A stretch of 64,000 bases of DNA from Arthrobacter sp. ISL-5 (GCF_018613835.1 NZ_JAGGPM010000001.1:93495-157494); one strand, 5' to 3'; counted from the stretch's first letter, positions 27,162 to 36,360 are shown. Notes: a model not told the origin generated them from the sequence alone. Made by a program: numbers and translations.

Positions 27162-28379
27162 GTGTTCAAGTTTGTGAAGATTCTCACTGCTGCTCTTGCC
27201 GTCGGCCTTGGCCTGACACTGGCAGGAGTCCAACCTGCCCAGGCTGCACGCGCAGCCCAGATTTCCCTCAGCCCGGCCACCGGGGCCGCCGGATCCGCCG
27301 TCACGGTCAACGGCACCGGCTTCAAAGTCTCCACAACGGGAACCATCATCGCAGGCTCCGCGACGTTTTCCTTCCGGACAGCATCGACCGGCGCGTTCAG
27401 CGCCTCGATCACCATCCCGGCAACCGCCACCGGGAAACTGACGGTCACGGCCAAGACCTCCTCCGTCCAGGCATCCTCCGTGTTCACGGTGACTCCGCCG
27501 GCGCTCCCGCCGGTCAGCACAGCAGCCCTGCGCTTCGGGGTGGCGACCGCCGGAGGCCCGCTGGCGAGCGGGGAGCTCGATGAAGTCTCGCAACTGGCCG
27601 GTGAGAGCCCTTCCAGCGTTCTCTTCTACAAGGATTTCCTCCAGCCGCCGCCCATCAGCGAAATGAACGCCGTGCGGGCCCGCGGAGCCATGCCGCTGGT
27701 GACCTGGGAGCCGTGGGCCTGGGGCGGCGGACTGGACCAACCCGCCTATTCCCTGAACAGGATCACCGCCGGGGACTTCGACGCCAGCATCACGCAGTGG
27801 GGCCAGTCTCTGGCCGCCTGGGGATACCCGGTACAGCTGAGGTTCGCCCATGAGATGAACGGAAACTGGTACCCCTGGGCCGAAGGTGTCAACGGCAACC
27901 AGGCCGGGGACTACGTCCGGGCCTGGCGCCACGTCCACGATGTCGTGGCTGCCACCGGCGCATCCAACGTCTCCTGGGTGTGGAGCCCGAACGTTCCCTA
28001 CTACGGCTCCACGGACCTGGCCAGGCTCTTCCCCGGCGCCGGCTACGTGGACATCGTCGCGCTCGACGGGTACAACTGGGGCACCTCCGCGTCGTGGAGC
28101 GGCTGGATCTCGCCGCAGGACCTCTTCGCCCCCGGAATCGCCCAGCTGCGGACGCTGGCTCCCGGACATCCGATTTTGATCGCCGAGACGTCCTCGAGCG
28201 AAGCGGGCGGGTCCAAGGCGGCGTGGAACACCGATCTGGTGTCCTATCTCGCGGCTCAGCCGGACGTGACGGGCTTCGTCTGGTTCCATATGCAGAAGGA
28301 AGCTGACTGGCGCATTAACAGCAGCGACGCCTCGGCGGCCGCCTTCAAGACTGCGTTGGCGGCCCGCCGGGCGTCGTAG
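27162..28379 (+). CDS. Secreted GH26-type glycoside hydrolase with an IPT/TIG-like domain
   Basis: 405 residues. A signal peptide (VFKFVKILTAALAVGLGLTL, cleavage near AQA at 27-29) leads to a beta-sandwich domain (about 33-112, ISLSPATGAAGSAVTVNGTG, IPT/TIG-like) and a catalytic barrel (about 122-400). Family 26 landmarks are RFAHEMNGNWYPW with acid/base Glu231 and ILIAETSSSEAGG with nucleophile Glu342. Such enzymes cleave beta-mannan or mixed beta-glucan. The GTG start at 27162 with upstream GGGGA is preferred. It is convergent with a GT2 synthase, so it may trim a polysaccharide made by it. Confidence 0.87.
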   Translation: MFKFVKILTAALAVGLGLTLAGVQPAQAARAAQISLSPATGAAGSAVTVNGTGFKVSTTGTIIAGSATFSFRTASTGAFSASITIPATATGKLTVTAKTSSVQASSVFTVTPPALPPVSTAALRFGVATAGGPLASGELDEVSQLAGESPSSVLFYKDFLQPPPISEMNAVRARGAMPLVTWEPWAWGGGLDQPAYSLNRITAGDFDASITQWGQSLAAWGYPVQLRFAHEMNGNWYPWAEGVNGNQAGDYVRAWRHVHDVVAATGASNVSWVWSPNVPYYGSTDLARLFPGAGYVDIVALDGYNWGTSASWSGWISPQDLFAPGIAQLRTLAPGHPILIAETSSSEAGGSKAAWNTDLVSYLAAQPDVTGFVWFHMQKEADWRINSSDASAAAFKTALAARRAS

Positions 28380-28393
28380 CACCATCGACCCGG

Positions 28394-28549
28394 CTACGGC
28401 CGGGAATCGGCGCTGCGGCGGGTGAGGGCCACCAGTGCAACGCCAATCAGTATGACGCCGAGCGCGGTCAATACGCCTGCCCCCACATTCAGTCCGGTGT
28501 AGGCCAAAGCGGCGCCGGAAGCGGGGATGGACGCGTTCATTCCATACAT
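28394..28549 (-). CDS. 51-residue surface peptide with an LAXTG sorting signal
   Basis: Minus-strand frame of 51 codons: MYGMNASIPASGAALAYTGL, then a hydrophobic helix (GVLTALGVILIGVALVAL) and the basic tail TRRSADSRP. LAYTG (15-19) plus helix plus Arg is the class E sortase signal used by actinobacteria; there is no room for an N-terminal signal peptide. It starts two bases after the GT2 stop, so the two are cotranscribed. It could be the C-terminal stub of a larger protein, but the ATG and tight spacing argue for a real small gene. Confidence 0.55.
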   Translation of the reverse strand: MYGMNASIPASGAALAYTGLNVGAGVLTALGVILIGVALVALTRRSADSRP

Positions 28550-28551
28550 TG

Positions 28552-29745
28552 TTAGTTGATTTCCTCTGCTGTGTATTGCGCTTCCCAGCGGTCGATGCGC
28601 CGCCGGGTGATCTTAGTTCTGAGCACGGCCCACCAGGAGGCAAGAAACCATCCAGACCGCAGCCACATGAACAGTTCCTGCGGGAAGAAGGACGCCGCGA
28701 TCACGAGGTCTTTCCAGTCCCGGTGCGGGATCCGCAGCGCACGCTTGATGTCCAGCGCCACGAACAGCACAGGCACCAGCCACCAGAACAGGATGAAACG
28801 GAACACCCCCAACGCCAGTGACAGGGCGATGACCGTGATCCACAGCAGCTTCAGGAAGACGCCCAGCAGGCCCATGGCCTGCTGGGCCCAGTCACGCAGC
28901 GTGAGGCGGTTGATTCCCAGGTCCAGCAGGTCCTCCACCGTGCCGACCTGCCATTTCATCCGCTGGCCCCACAGCGCCCTGATGGTCTTCATCGAATCGG
29001 TGTAGGCGCGCACGTCCGGTGAGACCCGGCAAAGGTAACCGAGCTCGCGGATCCGGTAGGTCAGCTCGAAATCTTCGACCTGCGAGGTGTAGACCCAGGG
29101 CCCCTCCCGGTCCTCCCGGGCAGCGATCCGGCGCAGGACACTGTTATTGATCGCGCATCCCGTTCCGGCCAGGACACTGGTCCGGCCGCGCCGCAGGGCC
29201 GTATCGGTCCAGGTAGCGAACTCGGCCTTTTGCAGCCGGCCCAGCAGCCCCGGGTCCTGCATGGTGAACTTCGACGACGACCCGCCCAGCAACGCCCCGT
29301 CGTCGGCGCTGAATTCCCGTGCCCAGGCTGCCAAGGCATTCGGCGGGAGCACGGTGTCGGCGTCCAGGCAGACCACGACGTCCGCGTCGTACGCATACTG
29401 TGCCCAGGCATGGTTCAGCGCCTCGGACTTGCGGTGTTCCAGTCGGGGCAGCTCCATCACCGTCACCGGGTACTTCCGCGCTTCCCAGGCCGTCGAGTCA
29501 GTGCAGCCATTGGGGATTACCACGATCAGGTCCGCCGGGCGGGACTGGACCATCAACCCGTCCAGCGTCGCACCGATCGAGCCGGCCTCGTTATACGCCG
29601 GAACCAGCACCACCACCCGCAGCGCCAAGCCAGCGTCGGCAGGCTCCTCCTGCGGTTCCGTGACTCGACGCACAGTCAGCCCGGTGGCACGGTCCCCGGA
29701 TGAGCGCGCCATCCCGTCTGCTGCCGAGGGCAGGGCAACGTGCAC
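28552..29745 (-). CDS. Membrane glycosyltransferase family 2 (polysaccharide synthase-like)
   Basis: 397 residues. A GT-A catalytic domain (VVVLVPAYNEAGSIGATLDG; DxD in CLDADTVLPP; ED in TSQVEDFELTYRI; QRMKW in place of QxxRW) is followed by membrane helices (LLGVFLKLLWITVIALSLAL and FILFWWLVPVLFVAL). This is the layout of processive beta-glycan synthases such as NodC or cellulose synthase. The GTG start at 29745 has a perfect AAGGAGG five bases upstream, so the longer ATG reading is rejected. The short leader holds a hairpin (GGTCCC-GGC-GGGACC, 29770-29784). Confidence 0.9.
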   Translation of the reverse strand: MHVALPSAADGMARSSGDRATGLTVRRVTEPQEEPADAGLALRVVVLVPAYNEAGSIGATLDGLMVQSRPADLIVVIPNGCTDSTAWEARKYPVTVMELPRLEHRKSEALNHAWAQYAYDADVVVCLDADTVLPPNALAAWAREFSADDGALLGGSSSKFTMQDPGLLGRLQKAEFATWTDTALRRGRTSVLAGTGCAINNSVLRRIAAREDREGPWVYTSQVEDFELTYRIRELGYLCRVSPDVRAYTDSMKTIRALWGQRMKWQVGTVEDLLDLGINRLTLRDWAQQAMGLLGVFLKLLWITVIALSLALGVFRFILFWWLVPVLFVALDIKRALRIPHRDWKDLVIAASFFPQELFMWLRSGWFLASWWAVLRTKITRRRIDRWEAQYTAEEIN

Positions 29746-30071
29746 CGAGACCTCCTTACAAGGTTTACAGGTCCCGGCGGGACCTTCAGAATCCAACCTT
29801 TCGGCGCTTCCTCAGGTTTAGACCATGCATCGGATCAAGATTGCATCAATTCCATCTACGCCTCTGCGCAGACCAAGGGCAACTTTGGGCCTGGATGTTG
29901 ACCCCTTCGGCCCGTGATCCGACAACGGCTGCTTTTGTCCGATTCCTACAACGCCCCGAACCATGTCCACATCCCTGGAACTGGGACAGTTCCCACGGAA
30001 GTAGTCACGAATGCCAGGGCAGGCCGAACGTCACGACGGTGACTTCCGCTGCATTGGGCAGATCTGCCGTT
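29746..30071. other. 326-base intergenic region upstream of the GT2 gene
   Basis: No gene found. It should carry the GT2 promoter (minus strand). The only structure seen is the 6-bp hairpin at 29770-29784 just upstream of the ribosome-binding site. Confidence 0.4.
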
Positions 30072-30465
30072 TCAGTAGCTGGGGCGCGCCCATCGGCGCA
30101 ATGCGTCAACGGTGGTGTCTGGGGAGGTGTTGAAGCAAAACACGATGCCTGGGACGAGCTCGTTAAGTAGATTGAGGACGCGCTCGAACAGCAAGGTGTG
30201 CTCCCCTGCCATTCGCAGGCCTGCGCCGATCATCACAACCTGGACAGGTCGGGCGGCAAGGCACTCACGGACCCTTTTTTCGGCCTCATCCAGGTCGGGT
30301 GACTTGGCAGGGCACGATGTCGAACCCGGCCTCGCGCATTGCCGCCTCGCCCGCCGCGATCCGGGTCGCCAGCATCTCCTGGGTGATTTCCGGGTGGCGG
30401 CTGAGGTCGACGGCGCTCGGATGCAGACCGAATGGATTGGCCTCTGTGGATGTCTCGGTCATCAT
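30072..30465 (-). pseudogene. Conserved hypothetical protein, frameshifted
   Basis: Frame A from ATG 30465 (with AGGAAAGAAGG upstream) reads MMTETSTEANPFGLHPSAVD to AAMREAGFDIVPCQV. The next frame continues LDEAEKRVRECLAARPVQVV, MIGAGLRMAGEHTLLFERVL and ends CFNTSPDTTVDALRRW at 30072. The shift lies at about 30300-30312. The joined protein (about 130 residues) looks like a widespread small soluble family of unknown role. Confidence 0.65.
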
Positions 30466-30654
30466 GCCTTCTTTCCTTGATTGCCATGCTAATGAGCACG
30501 ATACGGCGTGGAGCACACTCCCCATGCAAAGTGGCGCCCACCGCTGATGGGCGCCCCATTCCACTAGGATCACGCGTCCGACAACCTTGAAACCGGGGAC
30601 ACCCTAGTGGGGACACAGTCAAGCAGAGAGCAGCAACTTCGATATTCTCGTCCA

Positions 30655-31451
30655 ATGGATTTATCTCGAAAGCTGGAGCTCCTGGACGAGTAGATTACGA
30701 TCGCTAATGGCGGCAGACCCGCAAATTTCGAAGAGTGGCATGACCAAACCGACGTTGTCCTACGCACCGTGATGGGTAAAGGTAGCCCCATCTATGACCG
30801 CTTCCAAAACGTCAGCTACTCTCCTTCCTTCTGGACGGAGAATACAGATTTCGAGCCCTACCAGCGAAGCGGCGTGCGATCGGTCACATCTCTGCTAAAC
30901 GCCGCAAAGCGTGAACTGGAGCTCACAGCCGAAAGCAGCAACAAAGCCCTCGCCGCTGACGTGGAGAAGGTTATAGAGGTCAGCGACAAGGGCGCCGGCA
31001 GCCGAATGGTCGTGTCTTTATCGTCCACGGCCACGACCAAGCAAGAAAGCACGAACTGGCCCGGTTCCTGCGCACCCTCACTGGCTTAGAACCTGTCATC
31101 CTTCACGAACAGCCAAACATGGGCGCAGTTTTGATCGAGAAGCTAGAGACCAGCGCCGCCACTACAGGCTTCGCTGTCGTTCTGTTGACCGCCGACGACT
31201 TGGGCAGAGCGAAGAAGGACACGGAAGACAAACCCCGCGGTCGCCAGAATGTGATCTTTGAAATGGGCTTCTTTTTTGGAACGCTTCGTCGCGGACACGT
31301 TGCCGTGCTCCTGGATGAAGGCGTCGAAGAGCCAGGAAACATCAAGGGCCTCGTCTACACGCCCCTCGATGGTGGTGGGGCTTGGAAGGCAACAATCGCG
31401 AGGGAGATTGAAGCGGCCGGAATTTCTGTTGATTGGGCGGCGCTGCGTTAG
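30655..31451 (+). pseudogene. TIR-like nucleotide-binding protein (CAP12/PF10137 type), broken
   Basis: The frame from ATG 30655 reads MDLSRKLELLDE, stops at TAG 30691, and goes on in frame ITIANGGRPANFEEWHDQTD through VMGKGSPIYDRF and NAAKRELELT. At about 31005-31015 it shifts frame, and the second half reads RVFIVHGHDQARKHELARFL, LTADDLGRAKK, RQNVIFEMGFFFGTL and ends at 31451. HGHD and the GRQNVIFEMGFFxG block define the predicted nucleotide-binding TIR-like domain used as effector in CBASS/Pycsar-type phage defence. One stop and one frameshift make it inactive. Confidence 0.75.
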
Positions 31452-31593
31452 CCCGCATCGCCGTTCCTTGGTCTGCGGCCACCGCTGCGGATATCTGGGC
31501 GTTCCATTGCCTAGGTTCTATGGGGGTCCGATCGCCTGTGGTGGACTGTGGCACAAGCTTGATCGCTTGATTGGTGGACGACGGGTTCTCTCT

Positions 31594-32133
31594 GTGTGTC
31601 GGTCAGGTGTTCGTCGTTATGGCGGCCATGATTGGCATAGGAGATGACTATGCGAACTTTTCCGGTCCAGATGCCCTCTGGAGTGCGCTACTGGACAGTG
31701 ATCGGCGAGGACCTGCTGGTCATGTCTGTGGCGGATGCATATCTGCGGTATTTGCGGTTCGGGCGTCATGCTGCCGAGTCGACGACAAAGACCTATGCGG
31801 GCGCGGTCGCCCTGTATCTGTCGTGGTGCGCGGCCACCGGGCAAGACTGGCGAGCCGCTGCGGCGAAGATGCCGGCGTTCGTGTTGTGGCTCCGCCACTC
31901 TCCGTCGCAGCCGGGGGCAACGACCGGCGCTGCGGTTGTGCCTGCGGTCCGCGGACCTCGGCGGATCAACTGCGTGCTCGCAGGGGTACGGGGCTTCCTT
32001 ACCTTCGCGGTGGATCACAGCGACGCTACGAGAGGGGTGCTTGGTCATCTTTATGAGCTTGCCGATAGCCAGGATCTGCCGGCTGAGGCGCGCGGCGAGG
32101 ACGGCGTTAACGACGAACACCTGACCGACACAC
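31594..32133. mobile_element. 540-bp element with perfect 26-bp terminal inverted repeats and a truncated tyrosine recombinase
   Basis: 31594-31619 (starting GTGTGTCGGTCAGGTG) is the exact reverse complement of 32108-32133. Between them lies the N-terminal part of a tyrosine integrase whose catalytic domain is absent. The inverted ends and internally deleted recombinase suggest a miniature, non-autonomous derivative of a larger element. No clear target duplication is visible. Confidence 0.7.
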
Positions 32134-32153
32134 GGGGGGTCCCCCACCGATAA
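31650..32153 (+). pseudogene. Tyrosine recombinase/integrase, N-terminal part only
   Basis: Reads MRTFPVQMPSGVRYWTVIGE, then VADAYLRYLRFGRHAAESTT, KTYAGAVALYLSWCAATGQD, RRINCVLAGVRGFLTFAV and DSQDLPAEARGED, the SAM-like core-binding domain of actinobacterial integrases. Soon after ARGED the frame enters the terminal inverted repeat and stops. The Arg/His/Tyr catalytic domain (over 200 residues in relatives) is missing. ATG 31650 has GGAG six bases upstream. Confidence 0.8.
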
Positions 32154-32313
32154 ATGCCTCGCGGCTCGCCCGGCCGCGTATCCACCGACGCCGCTGGTCG
32201 GTGCCGCCGTGGCCACCGGGGCTTGCCCTGTCTTTCTCGGATCGCCGGGCATACTCTGAGCAAACCCCGGGACCGACCTCGTCCCGCTGGGCTCACTCAG
32301 AAAGGCATCATCA

Positions 32314-32583
32314 ATGGAGATGAAAATCAAGGACCGCTGGGACCGGCTCAGCCCCGCAACGCAGCGGTGGCTCACCGAGAACCCCGGATGCCTGATCCTG
32401 CCGCGCACCATGACGGAAACGATCTGTCATGAAACCGGCGTCAGTGCTGACTGTGACCAGCACGGACAGGCAATGCTCTCCCAAGAGGACCTGGACTTCA
32501 TCCGGGCCAAGGCGGAGGAACCCCAAACAGCCCCGCCAGAGCACCGGTTCTTCGACGCAACACAGCCTGGAGAAGGCACGTAA
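32314..32583 (+). CDS. Small hypothetical protein
   Basis: 89 residues, soluble: MEMKIKDRWDRLSPATQRWL, NPGCLILPRTMTETICHETG, then a Pro-rich acidic tail (RAKAEEPQTAPPEHRFF). ATG 32314 lies near CATCAATGGAG. No family recognised. Confidence 0.65.
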   Translation: MEMKIKDRWDRLSPATQRWLTENPGCLILPRTMTETICHETGVSADCDQHGQAMLSQEDLDFIRAKAEEPQTAPPEHRFFDATQPGEGT

Positions 32584-32731
32584 AGCCGGGACCGCCCCTG
32601 CCCGTTGTGCGCCGCGGCGATGCCAACCAGGGAGAAGAGTGAAGACGGTGACGGTTGCTGCAGCCCTGGAGTCAGCGGGCAGCCTCCGGCGTAGTCTGGT
32701 GCTGGCAGCCATCGGTTCGGAGGAGATGACG

Positions 32732-33127
32732 ATGATCGGATTGAACAAGACTTCCCATGATGTTCAGCACGGCGCGGCGGGATGGATCAGACACGCCCAA
32801 GACTCGTCACCCCAGGTGAACGACGCTGTGCGCTGGGCGCTGTCCCGGCTTGAGGACGCCAATATGCCCGAGGTGGTCCACGCAGTTGTCCTCACCTTGA
32901 CCGGGAATCAGAAGGCGGCGAAACAGGCACGGAGGGCTGCCGAACAGGCGGTCCACCGCGCGGAGCGGAAACTCGTGGGCACCCGCCACGGCCATGGCAA
33001 GGCATGGCTGGCCGCAGGCCTTCTCGTTGCGGGCGTGGCCGCAATAGTACTTGCCTGGCGGGGTGTAACCGGCAGCGGAGAGCCCGAAGCGGCCCAGGCC
33101 GGGGACCTTCCCGCGGACGCCATCTGA
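32732..33127 (+). CDS. Tail-anchored hypothetical membrane protein
   Basis: 131 residues: a helical cytosolic part (VNDAVRWALSRLEDANMPEV, then QARRAAEQAVHRAERKLVGT), one C-terminal membrane helix (AWLAAGLLVAGVAAIVLAW) and a short acidic end. The start at ATG 32732 is chosen because GGAGGAG sits six bases upstream; ATG 32726 would overlap that site. No family recognised. Confidence 0.65.
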   Translation: MIGLNKTSHDVQHGAAGWIRHAQDSSPQVNDAVRWALSRLEDANMPEVVHAVVLTLTGNQKAAKQARRAAEQAVHRAERKLVGTRHGHGKAWLAAGLLVAGVAAIVLAWRGVTGSGEPEAAQAGDLPADAI

Positions 33128-33660
33128 CAACAACCCCGGTGGATGCCAGGAACGGACTCCACTCTCCGCTTTGACCTCATCCGGCCCTCCCACACGGTGA
33201 TTCCAAACTGATGGCATCACCGGTGAAGGTGGGGTACCGATCACGCCGAGTGGATTCCAGTCCGCCCTGTCGGCAGAGATCAGACTGTCACACGCAGGCC
33301 CTGCGCGGCCTGCCCTGCTACGGGGCAAGGAAAGGGAGGCCGCGCTGCTTGCCGGTCTCCCCATTTTTCCTAGCGGAGGAAACCTCTACTGTACGTCGGG
33401 TTTGATCGGGCGGCCAGATCCCCGGGCAGGCCCCCAAGGACCCCGCCCACGGAGGGCGTCCACAGACCGTGGCACGGTTCTTGGTTCCGGGTTTTTCACA
33501 GGGTCCACCGGTGACAGTGGGGGTGGCCGGCGATGGATTGAGCCCTCTGAGACCGGGGCTTATCCATTAGCCGTCGCCGGCCCCAAGGCGGCTCCACCGC
33601 CCCGGGCTGCGGCGGCCCGCCCGGTCCAGTCCCGGGCCAGCGGCAGTACGCTGGCTGGCA
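33128..33660. other. 533-base stretch without a supportable gene
   Basis: Open frames here are short, Pro/Arg-rich and unlike coding sequence. It may hold the promoter of the next (broken) gene. No repeat or hairpin stands out. Confidence 0.4.
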
Positions 33661-34325
33661 TGCCTGTCACAAGCAACGTCGCCTGGGATGAACGCCTGGA
33701 AGCCTTCAAGGGCCCGGACACCACCCACTTCGTCGCCGCGGTCGCCGCCACGGCCAGGACCTGCGCGGCCTGCGGGATGCCCTTGCGGCCCGCCTCTGCC
33801 ACCGGCACTGCCGGGAACCCGGACTGAACCTGCGCCCCGGCGCAGGCACGGAGGATGAACTCAAGACCCTGGGGGCGCGGATCACCCTGGAGTACCACGA
33901 CGGGCCAGGGAACCTGCCGATCCCGGCGCTGGCCTACGCTGTTCCCGGTCCTGAGCTTCCGCGAACCCTGCGGGGAACTGACCTCCGCCCTGGTCTCGGT
34001 GCTGCTCTCCCACGGCTTCGAACTGTCCATGAGCACCGACTACAAGGAAATTGTGCAGCACGCCCGGGACGTGCGGCCCGGCGTCGGCTGCACCGTGACC
34101 GGGCAGGGCCTCGTCAGCCTGCACATTGACGGGGAGCTGATGTACTCAGAGCAGCTGGACCCCGCCGATGCAGGAGAAACCAAGTGGCTCGAAGCCGCAA
34201 CCCGGGCAGGCAAGGTCCTGGTCATCAGCGGGGACTACCTGGAAATCACCGACACGGGCCTGAACATGGACGCCGCCGCACGCCTGGGCACCCTGGTCAC
34301 CGGCAACGTCCCCGTCCGCACCTGA
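33661..34325 (+). pseudogene. Hypothetical protein gene with two frameshifts
   Basis: Three frames in series: MPVTSNVAWDERLEAFKGPD from ATG 33661; then from about 33749 HGQDLRGLRDALAARLC and TLGARITLEYHDGPGNLPIP; then from about 33950 FREPCGELTSALVSVLLSHG, FELSMSTDYKEIVQHARDV and LEITDTGLNMDAAARLG to 34325. Each piece has coding character, so an intact parent of about 220 residues is likely. Function unknown. Confidence 0.6.
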
Positions 34326-34668
34326 CCACCGGAAACGCGAGCAGAAGCCGGGAACCAGGGTCTGGACCGGCTGCGGGTTGGCTGCCGCCGGTCATACAGG
34401 AATCCTGGCGCTCTGGCGCAGCCGGCCTGCTTCAAGTCTATGTCCGGCACGGTCCGCCAGCTTTTGTGTGGCCCGCCGGTTCCCAGTCCGTCGCGCCCCC
34501 AGGGCCGGGCCCGCTGCCGGAAGGGCCCGCCCATCGCACATTACCGCCGGGTAGAGATGTTCAGTCCCGGGATGGCACCGATAGGCTTGGAAGCCGGTGT
34601 GCGCCGCCGGAAAGAGACGAAGAGCGCCTACGGCTCAACGGTGAGCAGGGTGAAGCAAAGGGTGGTAA
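34326..34668. other. 343-base intergenic stretch
   Basis: No gene seen; presumed promoter region for the DUF1508-like gene. No repeat or clear promoter could be picked out by eye. Confidence 0.35.
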
Positions 34669-34917
34669 GTGACGGCCAGGTTCGAAGTGTTCCACGACCC
34701 GGACGAAGCCTTGCCTTTCCGGTTCCGGTTGCGGGCCGAGGACGGGGCGGTCGTCGCCGTCTCCGGCCGACTGGGCAGCATCTGCGCCGTCAAGGCAGCC
34801 ATCACGGCAGTGAGGGAAAGCGCCGCAACAGGTCTCGTGGTCGATATGACCGGATCCCGGCCCGCCGGGAATACTCCAGGGGAGCACCCGCCTCCCGCGT
34901 CGCCGGACGGGGAGTAA
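34669..34917 (+). CDS. DUF1508 (YegP-like) protein
   Basis: 82 residues: ARFEVFHDPDEALPFRFRLR, AEDGAVVAVSGRLGSICAVK, AAITAVRESAATGLVVDMTG. This is one YegP/DUF1508 repeat (FxFRLxAxDGxVVAxS...I..V...A), a small beta-alpha unit of unknown function. The GTG start follows GGGTGG. Its stop directly abuts the next start (TAAATG). Confidence 0.75.
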   Translation: MTARFEVFHDPDEALPFRFRLRAEDGAVVAVSGRLGSICAVKAAITAVRESAATGLVVDMTGSRPAGNTPGEHPPPASPDGE

Positions 34918-35163
34918 ATGGGCTATTCGACAACCATGGTCCTTAATCTGACGTTCCTCGCGACCCTCGGCGCCGGCTTCGTCTTCTTCCTGTGGCACCT
35001 CCTGATCTTCACGATCATCCTCGTGCTCGCCGACGCCGGCCGGCTAGCGGCCCTGACACTGATAGCACTCTCCGGGCGGTACCGGACAAAACACCGCGAA
35101 GGGTCACACGGACGAGTGATACCAAACTCACGCCAGTCGTCCGGCAGCCGCGGCCGCCGCTAA
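34918..35163 (+). CDS. Small membrane protein
   Basis: 81 residues with two hydrophobic stretches (MVLNLTFLATLGAGFVFFLW and LLIFTIILVLADAGRLAAL) and a basic, Ser/Arg-rich tail. It starts directly after the DUF1508 stop, so the two form an operon. No family recognised. Confidence 0.6.
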   Translation: MGYSTTMVLNLTFLATLGAGFVFFLWHLLIFTIILVLADAGRLAALTLIALSGRYRTKHREGSHGRVIPNSRQSSGSRGRR

Positions 35164-35245
35164 ATCGGCCCCGCCGCCTGAAACTGCCACGGTGACAGGG
35201 TTCCATAGCACCAAGGGAATCCACCGCGCCTGGGGTCTGTGGGTT

Positions 35246-35449
35246 CTATGATCTGTGTGTGGGGTCCGCATCCGGGGGCCTGGGCCCTGGCTCCGGCAAC
35301 GGGCCCGGTGCCGGATCAGGCGGCACCGGAGAGGTCGGGTCCGGTGACCCAGGGGCAGGGTCTGGAGACGCCGGGTCCGGCGAGCCGGGGGCGGCTGGCC
35401 CCGGCTCGGGCGGAAACGGCTCGGGTCCTGGCAGCGGCGGAATAGTCAC
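35246..35449. repeat. Low-complexity GGNTCCGG repeat tract
   Basis: About 200 bases of imperfect repeats around GGGTCCGGYGA/CCGGGNNCTGG. It reads as a Gly/Ser-rich string on the plus strand (GSGDPGAGSGDAGSGEPGAA) and as a Pro-rich string on the minus strand (PDPASPDPAPGSPDP). Either could be the tail of a lost surface protein; no confident gene. Confidence 0.5.
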
Positions 35450-35577
35450 GGCTCCCCCTACATTTCTGGCCTGGCGCCGGAAGGAAACTCCAGACTACGG
35501 CCCGCCGTGTTCAAACAACAGGGCATCGCCGTCATTCAGGCGGGCGTCCTTTGCGAGTACCGTTCCCTTCTGGCCCT

Positions 35578-35799
35578 CTACAGCGTTTCCCAGCCCTCGA
35601 TTTCCGAGTATCGGGCAACCACGACACCGCGGCCGAAGGACGTGCTCGCTGTGGCCGCGAAGCGCAGCAGTGCGGCCCGGCACCCGGCCTCCCTCACCGC
35701 CTCGGCGGCCCCGCCGAGAGCCTCCTCGCGGTCAGTGCCGTCCACTACAGAACGGATGTCGGCATTCTGATTAACGGTGTATTCGACATAGAACGGCAT
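35578..35799 (-). CDS. Small hypothetical protein
   Basis: 73 residues, MPFYVEYTVNQNADIRSVVD, then GTDREEALGGAAEAVREAGC and VVVARYSEIEGWETL: a likely alpha/beta ferredoxin-like small protein. The start at ATG 35799 gives a natural N-terminus; upstream in-frame residues look non-coding. No family recognised. Confidence 0.6.
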   Translation of the reverse strand: MPFYVEYTVNQNADIRSVVDGTDREEALGGAAEAVREAGCRAALLRFAATASTSFGRGVVVARYSEIEGWETL

Positions 35800-35992
35800 G
35801 CCTGAAGCATTCCACACGCCCGGGAGGCAAGAACAGACCAACGGACGCGGAAGGCCCCTGGCTCAGACCGGCCCGACCAGGAACATCCGGGCAGACTAAC
35901 CGTGCGCGCTCCTCACGCGCGCAGGAGGCCTGATGATGTGATGTCAGCGTGTCCAGGCGCCGGCTGCCAGCGTCCTGTGCCAAGCCGGGGTC

Positions 35993-36244
35993 TTAGGGTC
36001 GGCCATCTTTTGGGCTGCGGCCGGGCCGGCGTCTGGCTGCGAAGTAGGCCAGAGAGGCCATGGCGGCAAAGAAGAACACGGTGGCGAGAAGATAGTTGGC
36101 GATCATCAGCATCCAGACGCCGCACAGCAGCAGCGCCGGCGGGAGGAGGATGGCCGTTGCCCAGAATGTCTTGCCTTGGTGCCGGCCGGTTCCGTCCGTC
36201 ATGCCTTCGGTCGGGTTTTCCTGGTTGTCGGGTTCAGAGTTCAT
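35993..36244 (-). CDS. Small membrane protein
   Basis: 83 residues: an acidic N-terminal stretch, two helices (TAILLPPALLLCGVWMLMI, LLATVFFFAAMASLAYFAA) and the basic tail RRRPGRSPKDGRP. It lies 116 bases after the Asp23-like gene on the same strand and may belong to that operon. Confidence 0.65.
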   Translation of the reverse strand: MNSEPDNQENPTEGMTDGTGRHQGKTFWATAILLPPALLLCGVWMLMIANYLLATVFFFAAMASLAYFAARRRPGRSPKDGRP

Positions 36245-36360
36245 GCCGGTTCCATGCGGAGGGGGTAGCGCTCGGGAGTCCGGGTGCGGTGCCGTGGTTC
36301 GGAATCGTCAAACGGATCCGTAACGATGATGGTGGGGTGGCCGTCCTGCTGGTGTCCGGG

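Noticed and set aside
35246..35449. Pro-rich or Gly-rich protein gene
   Set aside because: Both strands read as low complexity because the DNA itself is repetitive; no signal peptide or good start on either strand.
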